From positions 1 to 19,667 of the forward strand of contig PFRJ01000090.1 of the NCBI GenBank assembly GCA_002788515.1: a DNA stretch of 19,667 nucleotides, in the 5' to 3' direction. Shown in pieces: positions 15,140-19,667 of the stretch (its first letter is position 1; every line of letters starts with the position of its first letter). The position numbers and the translations under genes were made by a program. The DNA comes from Nitrosopumilales archaeon CG_4_9_14_0_2_um_filter_34_16 (GTDB lineage Archaea > Thermoproteota > Nitrososphaeria > Nitrososphaerales > Nitrosopumilaceae). Under the pieces are notes generated by a model. That model searched no databases, was not told the origin of the DNA, and was given only the letters and a program-made list of their open reading frames with translations.

Positions 15140-15589
15140 ATGGCCAAAAAGTTTGCAGATGATGAAATTGATGAAGTGCTAAATTCAATTGAAAAATTTG
15201 ATTCTGATGGAATCCGTTTTATTCATTTAAAAGATAACGTGAAGAAAAATTTTGTAAAAACAAAGATTGCTGAATTTAGACTCAAGGGTATTTTGGTATT
15301 TTTAGATGAAAATGGACTTGTTCAAAGAATTCCTTTTGATGATAAACCTGGATTTCATGACATGACTCTGTATCGAGTATCTGAAAAGGGGCGTGAATTA
15401 ATTGCTAAATTTACTCGTGAATCCAGTGAAGATTGGGGCAAGAATAGCTATTTGGCAAATATTTCATGTCAAAATTGTGGTCATTCTTACGAAATTCGTA
15501 TTGCATACTCTGAAACTGTCAAAACTTGGGCAAAATCTCAAAGATGTCCAAACTGCGCAATCAAAGGATCTTTAGCTACAAAACTCTGA
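15140..15589 (+). CDS. Zinc-ribbon protein with helical/winged-helix-like N-terminus, 149 aa
   Basis: No named family was recognised. Residues 1-95 have a pattern suggesting a winged helix (DDEIDEVLNSIEKF; VKTKIAEFRLKGILVFLDENGLVQRI, with a wing at about 55-80 and a final helix SEKGRELIAKF). Residues 105-145 carry a zinc ribbon with two CxxC pairs: Cys110-Cys113 (SCQNCGHSYE) and Cys136-Cys139 (RCPNCAIK). This combination occurs in archaeal transcription or nucleic-acid binding factors, so DNA or RNA binding is a fair guess. The gene ends directly against the convergent metallophosphoesterase gene, with no base between the two stop codons. Confidence 0.75.
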   Translation: MAKKFADDEIDEVLNSIEKFDSDGIRFIHLKDNVKKNFVKTKIAEFRLKGILVFLDENGLVQRIPFDDKPGFHDMTLYRVSEKGRELIAKFTRESSEDWGKNSYLANISCQNCGHSYEIRIAYSETVKTWAKSQRCPNCAIKGSLATKL

Positions 15590-16339
15590 TTAGATTACTT
15601 GACTGACGTTTGATTCGTCTCCTATGATTGTACCGTCAAGTGTAATGATTTTTGCTTTTGATATTGTTTTGATTTTGTTAATTATTGGGGATATGGATTT
15701 TTTGTATTGCTTTCTATGTGTTGCATAAAAATACTTGTTAAATGACGGTACTATTGTAATTTCGATGTCCCCTGTCTTATTTGGAAATATGTTTTCTTTC
15801 TCTGTTTTTATTGAAACCCATACACGTTGTCCATTCATTATGGAATCTTCTTGAAAAAATACCGGATGAATATGTCCCATGATAATTTTATCTACATGGG
15901 AAAAATTTTCTGAGGGCATTGTATGCCCATGTGTCAACAAAATATTATCTTGAACCATTCCCGTTGAACTGATCATTGAGATATTATCTGGGACTAGTCT
16001 TTGAATATTTGCATCATGATTGCCAGGAACTAATGTCACATCACATTTCTCTCTTATTTTTTTAAAAAATAACGGTACGTCATTCCATTCGTTTTTTGTT
16101 ATTGTTTTAACACTTGATTTTACATCTCCTAATAAAATAACTGAATCTGGTTTTTCCGAATCGATTATCTCTGTTAATTCTTGGATTGATTCATTCACAG
16201 GCGAATTCTTTCCTATGTGGATCTCATTTGATGTCATATTGTTTTCAAATCCGATGTGCATGTCTGTAACTATGAGATTCTTTCTCTCTCCTTCTAAAAT
16301 CAGAACTGGTTTTGATGGAACTATTCTGATTTGCAACAT
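15590..16339 (-). CDS. Archaeal metallophosphoesterase (ICC-like)
   Basis: A calcineurin-like phosphoesterase with two metal ions. All five motifs are present: DMHIG (Asp26, His28), LLGDVK (Asp72), PGNHDA (Asn107, His108), LTHGHT (His137, His139) and GHIHP (His156, His158). This matches the archaeal ICC-like branch often annotated near DNA ligase or repair genes; the substrate is not known. The ATG at 16339 is preferred (249 residues); a TTG one codon upstream is possible but weaker. It diverges from the SWIM gene, with only 34 bases between the two ATGs. Confidence 0.9.
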   Translation of the reverse strand: MLQIRIVPSKPVLILEGERKNLIVTDMHIGFENNMTSNEIHIGKNSPVNESIQELTEIIDSEKPDSVILLGDVKSSVKTITKNEWNDVPLFFKKIREKCDVTLVPGNHDANIQRLVPDNISMISSTGMVQDNILLTHGHTMPSENFSHVDKIIMGHIHPVFFQEDSIMNGQRVWVSIKTEKENIFPNKTGDIEITIVPSFNKYFYATHRKQYKKSISPIINKIKTISKAKIITLDGTIIGDESNVSQVI

Positions 16340-16373
16340 CAAAGTTATACTGTAGATATGTGATTAAATCCTT
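16340..16373. promoter_or_regulatory. Compact divergent promoter region
   Basis: For the plus-strand gene, GTTATACTG is centred about 26 bases before the ATG at 16374. For the minus-strand gene, GATTTAATC (minus strand) is centred about 24 bases before the ATG at 16339. Both genes must be leaderless or nearly so, and the two TATA elements fall within each other's initiation zone, so expression could be mutually exclusive. Confidence 0.45.
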
Positions 16374-16676
16374 ATGACTAAAGACTCGGAAAGAGTTCAA
16401 TCAATAATTTCTGAAAAACGTGTAAAATTACACGTTTTTGAACCCAGCCAACGAAAAATCTGGACGGTAGTTGGGCTTGGTGAAGAGCATTGGATGGATC
16501 CTGACGATAGTTATTGCTCTTGTCCTGGATTTTATTTTGGTAAACTAAATGGGAAAACAACATGTTATCATTTAGAGTCAACATGTCTTGCTAGGAAAGA
16601 TAACCAGGTTGAGACAATTGTTTTCTCTGATGATGAATTCTCAGATTTTTTGTCTGGATTAATTTCTGATTTGTAA
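16374..16676 (+). CDS. SWIM zinc-finger protein, 100 aa
   Basis: Carries a SWIM-type zinc finger of form CxCx(n)CxH: Cys48 and Cys50 in SYCSCPGF, then Cys64 and His66 in TTCYHLES. The N-terminal part (VKLHVFEPSQRKIWTVVGLG) forms the beta strands that precede the finger in stand-alone archaeal SWIM proteins. SWIM domains bind DNA or proteins, and the eukaryotic Sws1 type works with Rad51 paralogues in recombination, so a recombination or repair role is possible but not shown. The neighbour is a metallophosphoesterase, which gives slight support. A perfect palindrome lies within codons 14-22. Confidence 0.85.
   Translation: MTKDSERVQSIISEKRVKLHVFEPSQRKIWTVVGLGEEHWMDPDDSYCSCPGFYFGKLNGKTTCYHLESTCLARKDNQVETIVFSDDEFSDFLSGLISDL
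16414..16439. repeat. 26-base palindrome inside the SWIM gene
   Basis: Two 12-base arms, AAAAACGTGTAA and TTACACGTTTTT, are exact reverse complements separated by AA. The site begins 40 bases after the SWIM start codon and encodes Lys-Arg-Val-Lys-Leu-His-Val-Phe. It could be an operator for a dimeric regulator, or an RNA hairpin ending in T-run, which would act as an attenuator-like stop. Confidence 0.75.
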
Positions 16677-16724
16677 CAATTAATTATTAGAATGTGTTAA
16701 TAACTAGAAATTTTACTTACAAAT

Positions 16725-16976
16725 ATGAATGATGATCAACAAAACTTAGAAATTGAGAAAATCGCTAATCTGATGGTTCATGATGACCTTTCTCATGATG
16801 AACAAGATGTTGCAAAATTAGAAAAATACAAAGATCAAATCAAGGAAGATTTTGATGTTGATGATGAGCAAGCTATGAAATTAGTCTATGAAACGTTACT
16901 TTATAGAAAATTAAAAAATTCTGATTCTGGTGACGTTTTAGAAAAAGGTAGTGAGTTTGGTGCTGGTTTTAGCTAA
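16725..16976 (+). CDS. Small acidic hypothetical protein, 83 aa
   Basis: No family was recognised. The protein is acidic and helical, with Asp/Glu-rich stretches (LSHDEQDVAKLEKYKDQIKEDF; DVDDEQAMKLVYETLLYRKL) and a Gly-containing tail ending in GAGFS. It starts 48 bases after the SWIM gene. A TATA-like TTAATAACTAG lies about 24 bases before the ATG, so it may have its own leaderless promoter. It meets the minus-strand gene with two bases between the stop codons. Confidence 0.65.
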   Translation: MNDDQQNLEIEKIANLMVHDDLSHDEQDVAKLEKYKDQIKEDFDVDDEQAMKLVYETLLYRKLKNSDSGDVLEKGSEFGAGFS

Positions 16977-16978
16977 AG

Positions 16979-17278
16979 TTATGCTAATGGAACAGTGCCA
17001 ATATCATCTTTAGAAACTCCTTTCCAAAGACCAATCATTCCCTCTGGTTCTACATGTTCAACTTTGGTGATTTGTTGAATCTTTATGTGATCTGGATTAG
17101 GAGGCATCCATAACATTGCCATGTAATCTCCTATCTCTCCCACTTGAGTTGGCAGAGCCATAATGATTCTCTCTGCTGAAAATCCTTTTGTAGTTAAAGC
17201 ATTTGTTGCCTTTTCTTTAAGATCCATTCTTCCATGGAGGAACAAGTAGACATCTTTTTGAGTGTCAATTTCTGCCAT
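16979..17278 (-). CDS. Hypothetical protein, 99 aa
   Basis: No family was recognised. The protein looks like a compact alpha/beta domain: strand KDVYLFLHG, helix LKEKATNALTTKGF, strand RIIMALPT, then DYMAMLWMPPNPDHIKIQQI and GMIGLWKG. It lacks membrane segments and Cys motifs. It is divergent from the ATPase subunit F gene, with 89 bases between starts that include an inverted repeat. Codon use resembles the neighbours, so a real chromosomal gene is likely. Confidence 0.7.
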   Translation of the reverse strand: MAEIDTQKDVYLFLHGRMDLKEKATNALTTKGFSAERIIMALPTQVGEIGDYMAMLWMPPNPDHIKIQQITKVEHVEPEGMIGLWKGVSKDDIGTVPLA

Positions 17279-17316
17279 ACTTTGACCTAGTTTTTTAAAC
17301 TAAATCAACCTTTCCA

Positions 17317-17350
17317 GTTCTAATTTATCCAAAAAGGGTTAAATTAGAAC
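17317..17350. repeat. Inverted repeat in a divergent promoter region
   Basis: The arms GTTCTAATTTA (17317-17327) and TAAATTAGAAC (17340-17350) are exact reverse complements with a 12-base spacer. The right arm contains the TATA-like element of the subunit F gene. The left arm faces the opposite gene at a distance of about 46 bases. It could be an operator or two mirror-image promoter elements. Confidence 0.7.
17338..17348 (+). promoter_or_regulatory. Candidate TATA box for atpF-like gene
   Basis: GGTTAAATTAG is centred about 25 bases before the GTG start at 17368, so it supports both a leaderless transcript and this GTG as the true start. Confidence 0.4.
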
Positions 17351-17367
17351 GGATAAAATTATTCGTT

Positions 17368-17661
17368 GTGAAAATCTTCACTGTCGGAAGCAAATCGTTT
17401 GTAACTAGTTTTCAACTAGCTGGCATTCCAGGAAAAATCTCTGAAGATCCACAAAAGGCATTTGCTGAAATCAAAACATTAACCGATGATTCTGATGTTG
17501 GATTAGTTTTAGTCAGTGATGATATTACTGAATCCATCTCCGATGAATTAACTTTACTTAGATCTCAAAAATCCACTCTTGTATTTTCATTACCTGCCAC
17601 TGGAAGTGAAAAAACTGAGGTCGACTATAGAGTCATGTTAAAGAAGATTCTTGGTGTATAA
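17368..17661 (+). CDS. atpF: A/V-type ATP synthase subunit F
   Basis: A small subunit of the central stalk of the archaeal ATPase, which helps couple rotation to catalysis. The family signature VGSKSFVTSFQLAGI (6-20) is clear, followed by the Rossmann-like part DSDVGLVLVSDDITESI (41-57) and the end YRVMLKKILGV. At 97 residues it has normal length. The start is GTG. No other ATPase subunit gene is near it, so the subunit is apparently detached from the main ATPase operon in this organism. The upstream inverted repeat may regulate it. Confidence 0.88.
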   Translation: MKIFTVGSKSFVTSFQLAGIPGKISEDPQKAFAEIKTLTDDSDVGLVLVSDDITESISDELTLLRSQKSTLVFSLPATGSEKTEVDYRVMLKKILGV

Positions 17662-17693
17662 TCTACTTATGATCAAATTTCCAATCCTTGACC

Positions 17694-18722
17694 ATGAAAA
17701 CTGCTTCTGTTAAAGAACCATCTGTTATTTCTGTAAATGAAATAGATAATCCTCGGTTAGGATCCGGTGAAGTTTTAGTACAAATGCAAGCATGCGGTAT
17801 TTGTGGTTCTGATTTAGAAAAAGTATTTGGTCAATATGGACAACCTTCAATGCGTTTAGGCCATGAACCCTCTGGAATTATCTTAGATGTTGGATCTGAT
17901 GTAACTGAATTTACAAAAGGTGACCGCGTATTTACTCACCACCATGTCCCATGTTATGATTGTCATCTATGTAATCATGGAAATGAAACAATGTGTCCAA
18001 AATATTATGAAACGAATCTTTCTCCATGTGGGTTATCTGAAGAATATGTAGTTCCTGCATGGAATGTATCTCATGGTGGGGTTCTAAAAATCTCTGATTC
18101 TCTAACCTTTGAGGAAGCCGCAATGATTGAACCTTTAGCTTGTTGTGTAAGGGCGTGGACTAAATTTCTATATCGTGAAGGTGACTCTGTTGCAGTTTTC
18201 GGTGTAGGTCCTACTGGCATGATGCACGTAATGTTAGCACATACCAAAAAATTCTCAAAAATCTTTTGTTTTGATGTTAATGATTTTAGATTAGATTTTG
18301 CAAAACAATTCAACATTACTAACTCAATAAATTCAATGGATAAAAATAGAATGCAAATCATTTTGGATAATACTAATGGACAAGGCGTGGATGTGGCAAT
18401 AGTTGCTACTAGCAGTCTCAAAGCCCTTGATGATGCCATAGACATGGTGCGAAAAGGTGGAGCAGTAATGATGTTTGGTGTTCCATCAAAAGGGGCAAAA
18501 CTAGATCTTGATATGAGCAAAATTTACTCAAAAGAGATCACTCTAGTTACAAGCTATGCTGCATCTGATTCTGACACAAAGGAGGCATTGCGTCTCATTG
18601 AATCTTCTCAAATCAACGTTAAACAACTGATCACTCATACGTATCCCATCATTGACTCACAAAAAGCATTTGATCATGCGCGAAGTGGTGATAATGCAAT
18701 GAAAATTATCATTACAAAATAA
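17694..18722 (+). CDS. Zinc-dependent medium-chain alcohol dehydrogenase
   Basis: An NAD(P)-dependent dehydrogenase of the MDR family, likely acting on a polyol or small alcohol. Catalytic zinc ligands are Cys37 (GICGSD) and His57-Glu58 (GHEPSG). The structural zinc has Cys87, Cys90, Cys93 and Cys101. The Rossmann motif is FGVGPTG (169-175), and Asp194 at the end of the second strand (FCFDVND) indicates preference for NAD over NADP. ATG at 17694 is used (342 residues); a TTG two codons upstream is less likely. The substrate cannot be read from sequence, though the sorbitol/threonine dehydrogenase branch is the closest in form. It precedes the LsrF-like aldolase by 45 bases and may be cotranscribed with it. 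Confidence 0.92.
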   Translation: MKTASVKEPSVISVNEIDNPRLGSGEVLVQMQACGICGSDLEKVFGQYGQPSMRLGHEPSGIILDVGSDVTEFTKGDRVFTHHHVPCYDCHLCNHGNETMCPKYYETNLSPCGLSEEYVVPAWNVSHGGVLKISDSLTFEEAAMIEPLACCVRAWTKFLYREGDSVAVFGVGPTGMMHVMLAHTKKFSKIFCFDVNDFRLDFAKQFNITNSINSMDKNRMQIILDNTNGQGVDVAIVATSSLKALDDAIDMVRKGGAVMMFGVPSKGAKLDLDMSKIYSKEITLVTSYAASDSDTKEALRLIESSQINVKQLITHTYPIIDSQKAFDHARSGDNAMKIIITK

Positions 18723-18767
18723 GAAAGGCTTAAGAAAGGTATTTTTTTCTTTCAAAATCGAAGAGAT

Positions 18768-19667
18768 ATGGATTGGGGATTACAAAATAGAATTTCTCGT
18801 ATCATTAAACCGCACAATAATCGCGCTCTAATGTTGGCTGTCGATCATGGATATTTTCTTGGCCCAACTGAAAAATTAGAAAATCCGAGAAAAGTAATTG
18901 CACCACTTTTGAGACACTGTGATTCCTTAATGCTTACTAGAGGTGTTCAAAGAACATCAGTTCCTGCAACAACTGATGTTCCTATGGTATTGAGAGTGTC
19001 TGGTGGTTCAAGTATCATTGGCGATGACTTGTCTCAAGAAGACATTACTGTATCTATTGAAGACGCAATTAGATTGAATGCAAGTGCACTTGCAATGTCT
19101 ATTTTTGTTGGCTCAAAATATGAATATCAAACAATTGTTAATTTAGGAAAACTGGTAAACGAAGCTGAAAAGTATGGATTGCCTGTTTTAGCAGTCACTG
19201 CAGTTGGAAAAGAACTTGGTAAAGATGCGCGATATCTTTCCTTAGCCTGTAGAATTGCTGCTGAACAAGGTGCACATATTGTCAAAACTTACTATTGTGA
19301 TAATTTTGAAAAGGTTGTTCAATCTTGTCCTGTACCAATTATTGTCGCAGGCGGAAAGAAGATTCCAGAACGTGATGCATTACAATTGACATACAATGCA
19401 ATCAAAGGCGGCGCCGTAGGTGTTGATATGGGCAGAAATATCTGGCAATCTGAACATCCAGTTTCTATGATTAAAGCAGTACGTGCAATTGTACATGGAA
19501 ATCTAAATGTCGATCAAGCTTTTAATTTGTACAAAAAATTAGTTAATGAAGAACCAAAAAAGAAATCAAGCAAACCCAACAAACCTAATCAAAACAAACC
19601 TAATCAAAACAAACCTAATCAAAACAAACCTAATCAAAACAAACCTAATCAAAACAAACCTAATCAA
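18768..19667 (+). CDS. LsrF-like class I aldolase with repeat tail (runs off the window)
   Basis: A DeoC/LacD/FbaB-type aldolase closely resembling LsrF, the thiolase of bacterial autoinducer-2 breakdown. Shared phrases include DWGLQNRISRI (2-12), MLAVDHGYFLGPT (22-34), VLRVSGGSSI, GAHIVKTYY (168-176, Schiff-base Lys173), PVPIIVAGGKKIPERDAL (188-205) and GVDMGRNIWQSEHPV. The 300 codons seen cover the full aldolase fold, which ends near residue 262. After KKKSSKPN, the chain continues as KPNQN repeats that are still running at the window end. An archaeal ammonia oxidiser is unlikely to break down autoinducer-2, so a sugar-phosphate aldolase role such as fructose-bisphosphate cleavage or an unknown one is more likely. 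The start ATG at 18768 fits the family N-terminus. Confidence 0.92.
   Translation, partial: MDWGLQNRISRIIKPHNNRALMLAVDHGYFLGPTEKLENPRKVIAPLLRHCDSLMLTRGVQRTSVPATTDVPMVLRVSGGSSIIGDDLSQEDITVSIEDAIRLNASALAMSIFVGSKYEYQTIVNLGKLVNEAEKYGLPVLAVTAVGKELGKDARYLSLACRIAAEQGAHIVKTYYCDNFEKVVQSCPVPIIVAGGKKIPERDALQLTYNAIKGGAVGVDMGRNIWQSEHPVSMIKAVRAIVHGNLNVDQAFNLYKKLVNEEPKKKSSKPNKPNQNKPNQNKPNQNKPNQNKPNQNKPNQ
19581..19667 (+). repeat. Perfect 15-base tandem repeats at the window end
   Basis: The unit AAACCTAATCAAAAC is repeated five times without change and continues for 12 bases of a sixth copy, where the window ends. It is in frame with the aldolase gene and encodes Lys-Pro-Asn-Gln-Asn. A partial, diverged copy (AAACCCAAC) precedes it at 19572. 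Identity at the third codon positions means the copies arose recently by slippage. Confidence 0.95.

Noticed and set aside
18071..18520. Open frame of 149 codons on the minus strand inside the alcohol dehydrogenase
   Set aside because: It is a mirror of a conserved gene with intact zinc and cofactor motifs; the composition (Ser, Pro, Thr-rich) is typical of an antisense shadow.
19581..19667. Window-end tandem repeat as a CRISPR array
   Set aside because: The 15-base units are directly adjacent with no spacers and are in frame with the coding sequence.

Overview
The window is AT-rich, densely packed archaeal DNA, and its gene content points to a marine ammonia-oxidising archaeon of the Nitrosopumilus type (Nitrososphaerota/Thaumarchaeota). 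The supporting signs are a surface protein with a PEFG-type C-terminal sorting signal, a cupredoxin-type protein with an acidic linker, a Vps4/CdvC division ATPase with an ESCRT-III-like neighbour, a TrmB-type regulator, an A/V-type ATPase F subunit and an F420-type PPOX protein. Many genes have a TATA-like element about 24-30 bases before the start codon and no visible Shine-Dalgarno sequence, which fits leaderless transcripts.

Layout, left part (1-8215). A cupredoxin-like protein runs off the left edge on the minus strand. After a 329-base gene-free stretch come two small hypothetical genes in divergent orientation, citrate synthase (minus), a small hypothetical gene, a DHH/DHHA1 phosphoesterase with a Lys-rich N-terminal tail, a minus-strand pair (PEFG-anchored surface protein followed by an F420/FMN split-barrel protein), a RidA protein, a 202-residue unknown protein, a probable 35-residue acidic small protein and a TrmB-type regulator.

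Middle (8216-15099). Divergent from the TrmB-type gene is a tight three-gene operon: a divergent ESCRT-III (CdvB-like) protein, an unknown all-helical protein of 161 residues, and CdvC. This is the most interesting part of the window: an ESCRT-III paralogue and an undescribed partner joined to the membrane-remodelling ATPase, with a regulator facing them. Then follow carA and carB, the two subunits of carbamoyl-phosphate synthetase (pyrimidine and arginine synthesis). The conserved N-terminus of carA has no ATG, GTG or TTG start.

Right part (15100-19667). A zinc-ribbon protein, an archaeal metallophosphoesterase and a SWIM zinc-finger protein sit together; the last two are transcribed divergently from a 34-base region. 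A 26-base palindrome lies inside the SWIM gene. Two small hypothetical genes follow, then a lone ATPase subunit F gene, a zinc-dependent medium-chain dehydrogenase and an LsrF-like class I aldolase. The aldolase ends in perfect 15-base repeats (Lys-Pro-Asn-Gln-Asn) that are still running when the window stops.

No tRNA, rRNA, CRISPR array, insertion sequence or integrase was recognised. The region looks like ordinary chromosome rather than a mobile island.
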